DNA of 64,000 nucleotides from Terrabacter terrigena (GCF_042676085.1 NZ_JBHTKH010000020.1:1-64000); one strand, 5' to 3'. Positions 24,545-33,085 are shown, counted from the stretch's first letter. Notes: generated by a model from the letters alone, not told the origin. A program made the numbers and translations.

Positions 24545-25924
24545 ATGGACATCGCACTCATCAGCGCGGCATACATCGTCGCTGCCCTGCTGTTCATCCT
24601 GTCGCTTGCCGGCCTCTCGAAGCACGAGACCGCGCGTGACGGCAACGTCCTCGGCATGATCGGCATGGTGCTCGCGCTCGTCGCCACGCTGTGGCTGGCC
24701 CTGCGCGGGTCGGGCGCCCTCAACTGGCTGCTCATCGCCGTGGCCATGGCGATCGGTGCCGCGATCGGCATCTGGCGGGCCCGCATCGTCGAGATGACCG
24801 GCATGCCCGAGCTCATCGCGATGCTGCACAGCTTCGTCGGAGCGGCCGCGGTCCTCGTCGGCTTCAACACGTTCCTGGCCACGGGGTCCGAGGGCTCGGA
24901 CGGCGTGCACCTCGTCGAGATCTTCCTCGGTGTGTTCATCGGTGCCGTGACGTTCACCGGGTCGATCGTGGCCTTCCTCAAGCTGTCCGCCCGGATCTCG
25001 AGCAAGCCGCTCATGCTTCCCGCCCGGCACTGGCTCAACCTCGCCGCGGTCGTCGTGTCGGCGGTCCTGCTCGTCTGGTTCGTCGCGTCCCACTCGATCG
25101 TGCCGCTGGCGGTCATGACCGCTGTCGCGCTCGCCTTCGGCTGGCACCTCGTCGCCTCGATCGGTGGCGGTGACATGCCGGTCGTCGTGTCGATGCTCAA
25201 CAGCTACTCCGGGTGGGCGGCAGCGGCGGCCGGCTTCATGCTCGGCAACGACCTGCTCATCGTCACGGGCGCGCTCGTCGGTTCCTCGGGTGCCTACCTC
25301 TCGTACATCATGTGCAAGGCCATGAACCGCTCATTCGTGTCGGTCATCGCCGGTGGGTTCGGCTCCGACGGTGCTGTGAGCGACGCCGACGTCGACTACG
25401 GCGACCACCGCGAGACGAACGCCGAGGAGGTCGCCGACCTGCTCACGCATGCGGGCTCGGTCGTCATCACGCCCGGCTACGGCATGGCCGTCGCCCAGGC
25501 GCAGTACCCCGTCGCCGACCTCACCGCGAAGCTGCGCGAACGCGGCGTCGACGTGCGCTTCGGCATCCACCCGGTGGCCGGGCGCCTGCCGGGTCACATG
25601 AACGTCCTGCTCGCCGAGGCGAAGGTGCCCTACGACATCGTCCTCGAGATGGACGAGATCAACGACGACTTCCCAGGCACCGACGTCGTCCTCGTCATCG
25701 GCGCCAACGACACGGTCAACCCGTCCGCCGCCGAGGACCCGACCTCCCCGATCGCGGGCATGCCGGTGCTCGAGGTCTGGAACGCCAAGGACGTCGTGGT
25801 CTTCAAGCGCTCGATGAACGCCGGCTACGCAGGCGTGCAGAACCCGCTCTTCTTCCGCGACAACTCGGCCATGCTCTTCGGCGACGCCAAGGAGCGCGTC
25901 GAGGACATCATCAAGGCCCTCTGA
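24545..25924 (+). CDS. pntB: NAD(P) transhydrogenase beta subunit
   Basis: 459 aa. About nine TM helices (residues 1-260, with the conserved HSFVGAAAVLVGFN and SIGGGDMPVVVSMLNSYSGWAAAAAGFML), then the NADP-binding domain III with VITPGYGMAVAQAQYPVADL, HPVAGRLPGHMNVLLAEA and GANDTVNPSA. It begins six bases after pntA and completes the proton-translocating complex. The palindromic repeats at 25955-26126 lie directly downstream. Confidence 0.97.
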   Translation: MDIALISAAYIVAALLFILSLAGLSKHETARDGNVLGMIGMVLALVATLWLALRGSGALNWLLIAVAMAIGAAIGIWRARIVEMTGMPELIAMLHSFVGAAAVLVGFNTFLATGSEGSDGVHLVEIFLGVFIGAVTFTGSIVAFLKLSARISSKPLMLPARHWLNLAAVVVSAVLLVWFVASHSIVPLAVMTAVALAFGWHLVASIGGGDMPVVVSMLNSYSGWAAAAAGFMLGNDLLIVTGALVGSSGAYLSYIMCKAMNRSFVSVIAGGFGSDGAVSDADVDYGDHRETNAEEVADLLTHAGSVVITPGYGMAVAQAQYPVADLTAKLRERGVDVRFGIHPVAGRLPGHMNVLLAEAKVPYDIVLEMDEINDDFPGTDVVLVIGANDTVNPSAAEDPTSPIAGMPVLEVWNAKDVVVFKRSMNAGYAGVQNPLFFRDNSAMLFGDAKERVEDIIKAL

Positions 25925-25954
25925 CCGGGCCAGTCCCGCCCGCTGTGCTCGGAT

Positions 25955-26126
25955 CTTGCTCCCCTTAGGGGAGCAAGATCCGAGTCGCGCGGGCGGATTT
26001 GTGTCGGTGCCGAGCTATCAGTTCTTGCTCCGCCAGGGGGAGCAAGATCTGAGTCGCGCGGGCGGATTTGTGTCGGTGCTGAGCTATCGGTTCTTGCTCC
26101 GCTGAGCGGAGCAAGAACCGAGCGGG
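25955..26126. repeat. 2.5 copies of a 69-bp repeat with embedded palindromes
   Basis: Unit 1 at 25955-26023 and unit 2 at 26024-26092 differ at about ten positions, most of them in the hairpin loop; a partial third runs 26093-26126. Each opens with an inverted repeat CTTGCTCC...GGAGCAAG of 8 bp or more, followed by a conserved CGCGCGGGCGGATTTGTGTC segment. They fill the pntB to XRE gap. The first hairpin could terminate pntAB, but the conserved non-palindromic part is unexplained. No spacers of CRISPR type are present. Confidence 0.9.
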
Positions 26127-26222
26127 CGGTGCGATACGGCATGCGCCGACCGGTGTCGACCTCCACTGTCGGTTCCTGCTGCGACGATCGGCGCCTGGCC
26201 AGGATGCTCGGGGGTGCCGCTC

Positions 26223-26849
26223 ATGGATGCGCAGGGTCGCTCGACCGAAGACTTCGACGCGGCGCGGTATGCCGCCCGCGCCCGTCGGGTGGCGGACCTG
26301 AGCCAGCGCGAGCTCGCAGAGCTGCTCGGCCTGTCGCGCGCGACGGTGGGCCGCATCGAGTCCGGGGCCGTGCGCGTCGACATCGCGACGCTGGCCTCGA
26401 TCCTGACCGTCGCCGGCCTGCGGCTCGCGGTGCTCGACCACTCGGGAGCCGAGGTCCCGCCGATCCCCGTCGACGTCCTGCGAGACCACGCCGGTCGGCG
26501 GCTGCCGAGTCATCTCGACGCCCGGCCACCCGTCGACGAGCCCGCCGACCGCGGCATCGACCCGCGCCGTGGCCGGCCGCCGGCGCTCGCCTGGTTCGAG
26601 CAACGCGACCGTCGGCAGCGCCGAAGGGCTCGACGCGGCACCCCGGCCGACCACCCGACGGTGAGCGGCGTGCGGGAGGAGAAGGCCGCCGCACGGCGTC
26701 GGGCCCTGGAGGCGGCTGCGGCCCGAGAGGCGGTCAGCCCGACGCCCGAGTGCCAGTGCCTCGACGACTGCTTCGAGCGGGCGTGCCTCGCCAGCTGCAC
26801 CTGTCAGTGCGAGCCTGGACGATCCATCTGGACGCGGACGACGTCGTGA
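26223..26849 (+). CDS. XRE-type DNA-binding protein with cysteine-rich tail
   Basis: 208 aa. Helix-turn-helix at about residues 17-70: LSQRELAELLGLSRATVGRIESGAVRVDIATL, close to the phage-repressor XRE family. The middle is basic, proline-rich and disordered. The C-terminus has seven cysteines in 20 residues, pattern C-x-C-x3-C-x4-C-x3-C-x-C-x-C (177-196), suggesting a metal or Fe-S site. ATG 26223 is chosen, with GGGGG upstream; GTG 26214 is an alternative. No partner toxin is adjacent. A redox- or metal-sensing repressor is a reasonable guess, not shown. Confidence 0.7.
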   Translation: MDAQGRSTEDFDAARYAARARRVADLSQRELAELLGLSRATVGRIESGAVRVDIATLASILTVAGLRLAVLDHSGAEVPPIPVDVLRDHAGRRLPSHLDARPPVDEPADRGIDPRRGRPPALAWFEQRDRRQRRRARRGTPADHPTVSGVREEKAAARRRALEAAAAREAVSPTPECQCLDDCFERACLASCTCQCEPGRSIWTRTTS

Positions 26850-26877
26850 GCCCGCCCGCAGGCGCGGACGGGCTCAC
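26846..26877. terminator. bidirectional terminator between XRE gene and permease
   Basis: Outer arm GTGAGCCCG pairs with CGGGCTCAC, and inner CCGC with GCGG. It overlaps the XRE stop codon and lies 20 nt beyond the convergent permease gene. Confidence 0.7.
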
Positions 26878-26897
26878 GTACTGGCGGACCGTCGTGG

Positions 26898-28397
26898 TCA
26901 GCGTTCGCTGAGAACTTCCGGGCTGCCCTCGATGCCGGACTCGGGCTCGCCCGTGGCGAGCTTGCTGTTGTGGCGGGAGTAGGCGAAGTAGATGAGGAAC
27001 CCGATGGCCATCCACACGATGAAGCGGATCCAGGTCTCGATCGACAGGTTGAGGATCAGGTAGAAGCAGAGCAGCGCCGACAGCCACGGGACGACCGGGC
27101 TGCCCGGCACCTTGAAGGCGCGCTTCAGGTCGGGGCGGCGCTTGCGCAGGATCGGGATCGCGATGGACACGAGCATGAAGGCGGTCAACGTGCCGATGTT
27201 GACCATCTCCTCGAGCTTGCCGATCGGGGTGAGCGCGGCGATGAGCGCGACGACGCTGCCGATGATGATCGTGAGCTTGACCGGTGTGCCGGTGCGCTCG
27301 TTGGTCACGCCCAGGCCGCTCGGGATGAGGCGGTCGCGGCTCATCGCGAACGTCACGCGGGTCGCGCCGATGAGCAGCGTCATGACGACCGTCGTGAGGC
27401 CGGCCACCGCGCCGGCCGAGATCAACGTGGCGTAGCCGTCCTTGCCGACCGAGGTGAACGCGGAGGCCAGGGCCGCGTCCGGGTCGATCTTGTCGTACTT
27501 GACCATGCCGGTGATGACGAGCGAGACGGCCATGTAGAGCACCGTGCAGATGACGAGCGAGCCGATGATGCCGATGGGCAGGTCGCGCTGCGGGTTCTTG
27601 GCCTCCTCGGCCGTGGTCGCGACGACGTCGAAGCCGATGTAGGCGAAGAAGACGACCGCGGCGCCGCTCATGATGCCGAGCACGCCGAAGGTCACCGGCT
27701 CGACGCCCGTGATCGCCTGGAAGAGCGGGGTCGTCAGACCGGATGCGGCCTCGCCCGGCTGCGACGGCGGGATGAACGGCGTCCAGTTGTTCCGGTTGAT
27801 GAAGCCGATGCCGGCGAAGATGACGAAGAGGACGATGAACAGCTTGATGGCGACGAGCACCAGGTTGACCCGCAGTGACTCCTTGATGCCGATGGCCACG
27901 AGCGTCGTCAGCAGGGCGATGAGGATGAACGCCGGCAGGTCGAAGTGTGAGCCCGGCGCGAGACTCTCCGGCCAGGTGATGCCGAGCTGGTCGAGCAGCT
28001 TCACGAGGTAGGTCGACCACCCCTGGGCCACGACGCTCGCGCCGAGCATGAGCTCGAGCAGCAGGTCCCAGCCGATGATCCAGGCGATGAGCTCGCCGAG
28101 GGTCGCGTAGGAGAACGTGTAGGCGGATCCGGAGATCGGCACCGTCGAGGCGAACTCCGCGTAGCAGAGCGCGGCGAGTCCGCAGACCACCGCGCCGACG
28201 ACGAACGACAGCGCGATGGCGGGGCCGGCGTAGTCCTTGGCGGCGCGACCCGTCAGCGTGAAGATGCCGGCGCCGATGATGACACCGACACCGAACACGG
28301 TGAGGTCGAGGGCTGAGAGGCGCCGTTTGAGGTGATGGTCGGATTCGTCGGCCGAGGCCATCGAGGCCTCGATCGACTTCGTGCGAAAGACACTCAT
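26898..28397 (-). CDS. APC superfamily amino acid permease (CAT type)
   Basis: 499 aa with about 12-13 TM helices. The N-terminal signature GVGVIIGAGIFTLTGRAAKDYAGPA near 39 and FFAYIGFDVVATTAEEAKNPQRDLP near 262 mark the cationic amino acid transporter branch of APC. It probably imports a cationic or branched amino acid by proton symport. ATG 28397 follows CTCGGAGGTCCAC, an ideal ribosome-binding site. Monocistronic and convergent with the XRE gene. Substrate is not predictable from this sequence. Confidence 0.9.
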   Translation of the reverse strand: MSVFRTKSIEASMASADESDHHLKRRLSALDLTVFGVGVIIGAGIFTLTGRAAKDYAGPAIALSFVVGAVVCGLAALCYAEFASTVPISGSAYTFSYATLGELIAWIIGWDLLLELMLGASVVAQGWSTYLVKLLDQLGITWPESLAPGSHFDLPAFILIALLTTLVAIGIKESLRVNLVLVAIKLFIVLFVIFAGIGFINRNNWTPFIPPSQPGEAASGLTTPLFQAITGVEPVTFGVLGIMSGAAVVFFAYIGFDVVATTAEEAKNPQRDLPIGIIGSLVICTVLYMAVSLVITGMVKYDKIDPDAALASAFTSVGKDGYATLISAGAVAGLTTVVMTLLIGATRVTFAMSRDRLIPSGLGVTNERTGTPVKLTIIIGSVVALIAALTPIGKLEEMVNIGTLTAFMLVSIAIPILRKRRPDLKRAFKVPGSPVVPWLSALLCFYLILNLSIETWIRFIVWMAIGFLIYFAYSRHNSKLATGEPESGIEGSPEVLSER

Positions 28398-28524
28398 GTG
28401 GACCTCCGAGCGGGTCGGCGATGACGGGCGGATCACCACAAACTAGCGGTGCGCCGCGTCACCGGCGAGCCCTGCCCCCGGGTCTCCAGGACCCGCGGCC
28501 GAAGCCGTACGCCCGCGCTCTGGG

Positions 28525-29322
28525 TCAGTCGCCGCGGCGGGGCCAGATGGGGCCGGTGTCGGCTCCGCGCCGGCGTCGCTTGATGTCGTCGCTCTCGTAG
28601 ACGGTCTCGGGACGCTCGGACGGGCGCTGGATCGGCACGGCCCGGGAGTACGAGTCGAGGCGGTCCTGGATCGGGTTGTGGGTGCGGTGGACATCGGGGA
28701 AGCCGGTGCCGCCGGGGGTGATCGGGCTCGGCGGGGGTGCGGGGCTGCCGGGTCCGCTCGTGTCGTCGGCGAGCTCGTCGTCGAGATCCTCGAAGTCCTC
28801 GTCACCGGGCGGCGGGACGATGTGGAAGATCTCGGCGCAGATGTCGCGGTAGGTCCTGTCGGGGTCGGGCACCCACTTGACCTCGCGCAGGGCCTGGTCC
28901 TGGCCGGCGCTCTCGAGGACGAACTTGCCGTAGCCGAGGAACTGGCCGGGGATGGAGCGGACGTAGCTCATGTCGGTGACCTTGAGCAGCGGCATCATCG
29001 CGACCTTGTGCGTGATGAGGCCGAAGCGCAGCAGCAGCCGCTTGTCGGTCGCGACGAACCAGTTGTGCTGCCAGTCGAGGACGCACCACAGCAGCCGGCC
29101 GAACAGGACGAAGAAGAGCCACCAGAAGATCGTGCCGAGCGCCTGGGTCGACTTCGTCACGTTGGAGTCGACCCAGACCGCGGCGACGAAGCCGAGGAGG
29201 GCCGTCGCCGCGGGCTCGGCGAGCTTGGCCCAGTGGGCCCGGACGGCGGTCACCAGGTTCTCGCCCGGGAGCAGGATCGGGGTCAGCCCGGCCGGGACGT
29301 CTCTGCTCCGTCGCGCTGCCAT
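28525..29322 (-). CDS. membrane protein with bacterial PH domain
   Basis: 265 aa. Two TM helices near 36-52 and 62-78 precede a bPH_2-type domain starting HNWFVATDKRLLLRFGLITHKVAMMPLLKVTDMSYVRS (about 85-125) and ending with an F/Y-rich strand. The C-terminal 100 residues are acidic, then proline-rich and disordered, ending in RRRRG and RRGD. PH-like domains of this kind (YdbS, YvbH) bind membranes or partners, with no known enzyme activity. A 56-aa membrane peptide gene lies 18 bp upstream in the same direction. Confidence 0.8.
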   Translation of the reverse strand: MAARRSRDVPAGLTPILLPGENLVTAVRAHWAKLAEPAATALLGFVAAVWVDSNVTKSTQALGTIFWWLFFVLFGRLLWCVLDWQHNWFVATDKRLLLRFGLITHKVAMMPLLKVTDMSYVRSIPGQFLGYGKFVLESAGQDQALREVKWVPDPDRTYRDICAEIFHIVPPPGDEDFEDLDDELADDTSGPGSPAPPPSPITPGGTGFPDVHRTHNPIQDRLDSYSRAVPIQRPSERPETVYESDDIKRRRRGADTGPIWPRRGD

Positions 29323-29340
29323 GGGTTCAGTCTGCTCGCA

Positions 29341-29511
29341 TCACCGGTTGAGCAGCGAGTTGAAGAAGCGCAGGATGGCGTTGAAGCCGTCGACCAGCAC
29401 GCCCCAGATGTTGCTGACGATGTCGGCAGCCTTGTCAGGGGAGGTGAAGACGGCATACACGAAGAACGCCAAAATGATGATCAGGATGATCTTCTTGGCC
29501 TTGGGGCCCAT
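29341..29511 (-). CDS. small single-TM protein
   Basis: 56 aa. MGPKAKKIILIIILAFFV marks a basic start and one TM helix (residues 7-24), followed by an amphipathic tail with FNAILRFFNSLLNR. ATG 29511 has AAGGAG ten bases upstream. Its stop is 18 bp before the PH-domain gene, so the two are likely cotranscribed and may interact in the membrane. No known family recognised. Confidence 0.65.
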   Translation of the reverse strand: MGPKAKKIILIIILAFFVYAVFTSPDKAADIVSNIWGVLVDGFNAILRFFNSLLNR

Positions 29512-29651
29512 GGTGTGTCGCTCCTTGGAGGGAAGGTGGCGCAGGCTGCCCTGACAGCCCCACGGCACAGGGGTGGGTCCAGTGTGCCGCACGTGGCAGG
29601 TGGGGCGCCGGATGGGCTTCGAGCCCGCGTGTCCGCGGCTATCCTCCTCGG

Positions 29652-30641
29652 GTGTCGCGAACGCCAGCATATGCCGCCGAGCTGCGGACCGCCCTGACGC
29701 GCGCCGTGCGCGGGGTCAGCGAGCGCGACCTGGCCCGCACGACGGAGGCGCTGGTCTCCCGCTACCGCTCGGTGGCCCCGGCGTCGGCCCCGATCCTCGC
29801 GTCGCGGGTGCACGTAGCGGCCTACGCCGCCTACCGGATGGCGGCGACGCACGCGGCCCTGTCGCGCATCCTGGGCGAGCTCGCCGACCGTGACCTCGCA
29901 CCTCGGTCACTCCTCGACCTCGGTGGCGGGACCGGCGCGGCGGCGTGGGCGGCAGCGGGCGCCTTCGACTCGCTCGAGACCATCACCGTTCTCGACCAGG
30001 TCGAGGAGGCCCTCGGCCTGGGTCGCGAGCTCGTCCGAGACGCGGCCTCCGAGGTGCTGGCAGGCGCGACGTTCGCCCGCGCCGTCGCCGGCGACTGGCC
30101 GCAGCTCGAGGCCGACCTCGTCACCGTCTCCTACGTGCTCAGCGAGCTCGACGAGGCCGCGCAGGAGCTCCTGATCGCCGACGCCATGCAGCGAGGAAGG
30201 GCTGTCGTCGTCGCCGAACCGGGCACGCCCGACGGCTATGCGCGCGTGCTCCGGGTGCGTTCCGCGATGGTCGCTGCCGGCTGGACGCTCCTCGGTCCGT
30301 GCCCGCACGCGAGCGAATGCCCACTGGTCGGGAGGGACTGGTGCCACTTCGCGGCGCGCGTCAACCGCTCGGCAGAGCACCGGCGACTCAAGGGCGCCGA
30401 GCTGTCCTACGAGGATGAGAAGTTCTCGTGGGTGGCTGCTGCGCGCCCGAGCCTCGTGGAATCACCAGCAGGACAGCCGAACTCGGGTCGCATCCTCCGG
30501 CATCCGTTGAAGCGCAAGGGTTTCGTGGAGTTCCAGGTCTGCAGGCCTGACGGCACGGCCGGCCGGGAGGTCGTGTCGAAGAAAGCGGGGGAGCGCTACC
30601 GCTCTGCTCGTGACGCCGAGTGGGGCGACACGCTGCCCTGA
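29652..30641 (+). CDS. Rsm22-like small ribosomal subunit methyltransferase-fold protein
   Basis: 329 aa. SAM-type fold with LLDLGGGTGAAAW near 88. The C-terminal signature is that of Rsm22/METTL17: GPCPHASECPL and DWCHFAARV, whose cysteines bind a [4Fe-4S] cluster in mitochondrial homologues, then LSYEDEKFSW and RHPLKRKGFV. Homologues act in small-subunit assembly. GTG 29652 has no Shine-Dalgarno, but TATCCT (29640-29645) lies 6 nt upstream, so a leaderless mRNA is likely. Catalytic activity of this family is doubted; the role in ribosome biogenesis is inferred. Confidence 0.88.
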   Translation: MSRTPAYAAELRTALTRAVRGVSERDLARTTEALVSRYRSVAPASAPILASRVHVAAYAAYRMAATHAALSRILGELADRDLAPRSLLDLGGGTGAAAWAAAGAFDSLETITVLDQVEEALGLGRELVRDAASEVLAGATFARAVAGDWPQLEADLVTVSYVLSELDEAAQELLIADAMQRGRAVVVAEPGTPDGYARVLRVRSAMVAAGWTLLGPCPHASECPLVGRDWCHFAARVNRSAEHRRLKGAELSYEDEKFSWVAAARPSLVESPAGQPNSGRILRHPLKRKGFVEFQVCRPDGTAGREVVSKKAGERYRSARDAEWGDTLP

Positions 30642-30677
30642 GCGCGGAGCCAGCCCGACGGCATACGCAAGGAGCGG

Positions 30678-31316
30678 TCAGACGACGCCGTAGAGGCGGT
30701 CGCCGGCGTCACCGAGCCCGGGGACGATGTAGCCCTTCTCGTTGAGCTTCTCGTCGATCGTGCCGAGCACGACCTTGACGGGGACGCCGAGCGACCCGGC
30801 CTGCTCGCGCAGGTGGTCGACGCCCTCGGGGGCCGCGAGCAGGCAGACCGCCGTGATGTCGTCGGCGCCGCGGTCGACGAGGTACTTGATGGCGTCGGCC
30901 ATCGAGCCCCCCGTCGCGAGCATCGGGTCGAGCACGAAGACCTGACGGCCGGTGAGGTCGTCGGGCAGGCGGTTCGCGTAGGTGACCGGCTCGAGGGTCT
31001 CCTCGTTGCGCTGCATGCCGAGGAAGCCGACCTCGGCGCTCGGCAGCAGGTTGACCATGCCCTCGAGCATGCCGAGGCCCGCACGGAGGATGGGCACGAT
31101 GAGCGGCTTGGGGTTGCTCAGCTTGATGCCGGTCGTCGCCGCCACAGGCGTCTCGATCTCGAACGGCTCGACACGGACGTCGCGCGTCGCCTCGTAGGCG
31201 AGGAGCGTCATCAGCTCCTCGGCGAGCCGGCGGAACGTGGGGCTGTCCGTCCGCTTGTCGCGCAGGTAGGTCAGCTTGTGGGCGATGAGCGGGTGGTCTG
31301 CGACGTGGACGTCCAT
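30678..31316 (-). CDS. upp: uracil phosphoribosyltransferase
   Basis: 212 aa, the usual UPRTase length. It salvages uracil with PRPP to UMP. The PRPP loop is VFVLDPMLATGGSM near 125-138, with IVPILRAGLGMLEGM near 75 and the uracil-binding C-terminal GLGDAGDRLYG. ATG 31316 lies only 17 bp from the divergent tadA start, so the two promoters must overlap the neighbouring coding sequence or initiate leaderless. Confidence 0.97.
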   Translation of the reverse strand: MDVHVADHPLIAHKLTYLRDKRTDSPTFRRLAEELMTLLAYEATRDVRVEPFEIETPVAATTGIKLSNPKPLIVPILRAGLGMLEGMVNLLPSAEVGFLGMQRNEETLEPVTYANRLPDDLTGRQVFVLDPMLATGGSMADAIKYLVDRGADDITAVCLLAAPEGVDHLREQAGSLGVPVKVVLGTIDEKLNEKGYIVPGLGDAGDRLYGVV

Positions 31317-31333
31317 GGGTGGAAACTTAGCGC

Positions 31334-31837
31334 GTGCCCAAGCGATCCGAGACCCCCGGCAAGCGCCCCGTCCCCTCGCCAGAGTCGTATGCGGACTGGA
31401 TGGGTCTGGCGCTCGAGCTCGCCGCCGCGGCGGTCGGGTCGCAGGACGTCCCGGTCGGCGCTCTCGTCGTGGACGCGGACGGCCGCGTCGCGGGCCGCGG
31501 GCGCAACGTCCGGGAGCAGCTCGGCGACCCGACGGGGCACGCGGAGGTCGTCGCCCTCCGGGAGGCGGCGGAGTCGGTGCGGGGGTGGCGGCTCGACGGC
31601 TGCACGCTCGTCGTGACGCTCGAGCCGTGCGTGATGTGCGCCGGAGCGGCCATGGCGGCGCGGTTGGAGCGCATCGTCTTCGGCGCCTGGGACCCCAAGG
31701 CCGGTGCGTGCGGCTCGGTCTGGGACCTGACCCGCGACCCGCTCGCAACGCACCTCGTCGACGTCGTCGGTGGCGTCAGGGCCGAGGAGTCGGCCGCCCT
31801 CCTGGTCGATTTCTTCGAGGGCCGGAGGCTCGGGTAA
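31334..31837 (+). CDS. tadA: tRNA adenosine(34) deaminase
   Basis: 167 aa. Zinc-dependent deaminase converting A34 to inosine in tRNA-Arg(ACG), which is encoded at 6750-6822. Active-site motifs: HAEVVALREA near 69 (proton shuttle Glu) and PCVMCAG near 98 (zinc Cys pair). The N-terminus has a 15-residue basic extension. GTG 31334. Its TAA stop is part of the -10 box TAAGGT for the next gene, tRNA-Ser(CGA). Confidence 0.93.
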   Translation: MPKRSETPGKRPVPSPESYADWMGLALELAAAAVGSQDVPVGALVVDADGRVAGRGRNVREQLGDPTGHAEVVALREAAESVRGWRLDGCTLVVTLEPCVMCAGAAMAARLERIVFGAWDPKAGACGSVWDLTRDPLATHLVDVVGGVRAEESAALLVDFFEGRRLG

Positions 31838-31840
31838 GGT
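31835..31840 (+). promoter_or_regulatory. -10 box of tRNA-Ser(CGA), overlapping the tadA stop
   Basis: TAAGGT ends 7 nt before the mature tRNA 5' end, placing the transcription start on the first tRNA base. The same hexamer precedes tRNA-Arg at 6713-6718. Confidence 0.6.
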
Positions 31841-31847
31841 CTCTCCC

Positions 31848-31937
31848 GGTGGCGTGTCCGAGCGGCCTAAGGAGCACGCCTCGAAAGCGTGTGTGGGGGT
31901 GACTCCACCGTGGGTTCAAATCCCACCGCCACCGCCA
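31848..31937 (+). tRNA. tRNA-Ser(CGA)
   Basis: Acceptor GGTGGCG/CGCCACC, anticodon loop CTCGAAA (CGA), long variable arm, T loop GGGTTCAAATCCC, discriminator G 31934 followed by an encoded CCA (31935-31937). The body is 87 nt. It reads UCG. Confidence 0.95.
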
Positions 31938-31960
31938 TGTGATGTATCAGGAGATCAGCG

Positions 31961-31992
31961 ACAGTGGCCCTACGGGAACGTAGGGCCACTGT
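31961..31992 (+). terminator. terminator of tRNA-Ser(CGA)
   Basis: Perfect 14-bp stem ACAGTGGCCCTACG with tetraloop GGAA, followed by TGTTTT. A clear intrinsic terminator. Confidence 0.92.
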
Positions 31993-32031
31993 TGTTTTCG
32001 GGGGTGTGCCTGAGGGGCGCTCCACACCTGA

Positions 32032-32156
32032 TCGGCGCGGAGGAGGGCATCCGGGACCGTCTGTCGCTGCCGAACCCCTACGAGGAGGAGCGTGGCGAGG
32101 CCTGGACCGCGGTGGAGGGCCTCAGCTCGGCCGAGGACCGGGCGGGGGAGATCTAG
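32032..32156 (+). pseudogene. possible gene remnant after tRNA-Ser(CGA)
   Basis: Within a frame ending at TAG 32156 the last 40 codons read as protein-like sequence, including IRDRLSLPNPYEEERGEA. In another frame a second piece at 32157-32207 ends SVEDLLPGLGG. No start with a ribosome-binding site is seen after the terminator. It may be the eroded tail of a gene inserted beside the tRNA. Family not recognised. Confidence 0.3.
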
Positions 32157-32248
32157 ACGGGGCGGGAGTCCTCGGTGGAGGACCTGCTCCCCGGGCTCGG
32201 CGGCTGACCTGGGCCCCGGGAGGGCAGCCCACTGGCAGGATGTGCGGC

Positions 32249-33085
32249 ATGACGACGGACGTCCCGCTCAGCGTGCGCACCCCCTCTCCCCTGGGCGAGT
32301 TCCTTCGCGCCCGCCGCAAGGAGCTGGCACCTGAGGACGTCGGCATCAAGCGCGTCAAGGGACGGCGGCGCGTCGGCCTCAGCCGCACCGAGGTCGCCGA
32401 GCTCGCGAACATCTCGGTCGCCTACTACGACATCATCGAGCGGGGCCGTGACCTGCGCCCGAGCACGAGCGTCATCGACGGGCTCGCCCGCGCGCTCAAG
32501 CTGGGCACCGACGGTCGCGCCCACCTGCACGCCCTCGCCACCGGAGCGCCGTCACGCCGGCCGCAGGCCCCCGAGGAGCTGACCGAGGAGCTCGAGGAGC
32601 TGCTCGACTCGATCGACCCCAACCCGGCATACGTGGTCGGCGCGCGCTGGGACGTGCTCGGCGCGAACCACACCGCCTGCCAGCTGTTCACCGACTGGGA
32701 GGGCAAGCGGACCAAGCGCGAGCGCAACCTGCTGTGGTTCTACTGCTGCGACCCTGCGGCGCGCAGCCTCTTCGTCGACTGGGAGCAGGAGGCGGCCGAC
32801 CAGCTGGCGCTCTTCCGCGAGGCGTACGCTCGCCACCCCGACGACCCGTCGTTCAAGCGGGTGCTCGACGAGGTCTTCAAGGCCAACCCGGCCACCGTCG
32901 AGTGGTGGGAACGCCACGACACCGACCCGACTCGTGGGCGCACCAAGCGGATCCGGCTCGACACCGGCCAGGTCATCCAGCTGCGGCAGCTCGTGCTGTC
33001 GGTCGCCGAGGAGCCCGACATCCGCGTCATCAGCTACTTCGCCGACGTCGACGGCGACCTCGACGACATCGAGATCGACCTCTAG
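32249..33085 (+). CDS. MmyB-like helix-turn-helix transcriptional regulator
   Basis: 278 aa. N-terminal XRE helix-turn-helix (LGEFLRARRKELAPEDVG, then RRVGLSRTEVAELANISVAYYDIIERGRD, residues 12-75), followed by the MmyB ligand-binding-type domain: NPAYVVGARWDVLGANHTACQLFTDW, NLLWFYCCDPAARSLFVDWE and VIQLRQLVLS. MmyB regulators of Streptomyces often control adjacent oxidoreductases, but no oxidoreductase is next to this one. ATG 32249 is preceded by CAGGAT at 7 nt, a likely leaderless promoter; ATG 32240 is an alternative. It is convergent with the HerA-like gene. Confidence 0.88.
   Translation: MTTDVPLSVRTPSPLGEFLRARRKELAPEDVGIKRVKGRRRVGLSRTEVAELANISVAYYDIIERGRDLRPSTSVIDGLARALKLGTDGRAHLHALATGAPSRRPQAPEELTEELEELLDSIDPNPAYVVGARWDVLGANHTACQLFTDWEGKRTKRERNLLWFYCCDPAARSLFVDWEQEAADQLALFREAYARHPDDPSFKRVLDEVFKANPATVEWWERHDTDPTRGRTKRIRLDTGQVIQLRQLVLSVAEEPDIRVISYFADVDGDLDDIEIDL

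Noticed and set aside
25955..26126. CRISPR array
   Set aside because: Only 2.5 units, no unique spacers of constant length, and the repeats contain the hairpin and are directly adjacent; no cas genes.
25825..26166. leftward protein with PTQIRPRDSDLAP repeats
   Set aside because: It is a translation of the palindromic DNA repeats and runs into pntB; no ribosome-binding site.
31848..32240. integration (att) site at tRNA-Ser(CGA)
   Set aside because: I found no second copy of the tRNA 3' end within the window and no integrase; only a possible remnant remains.
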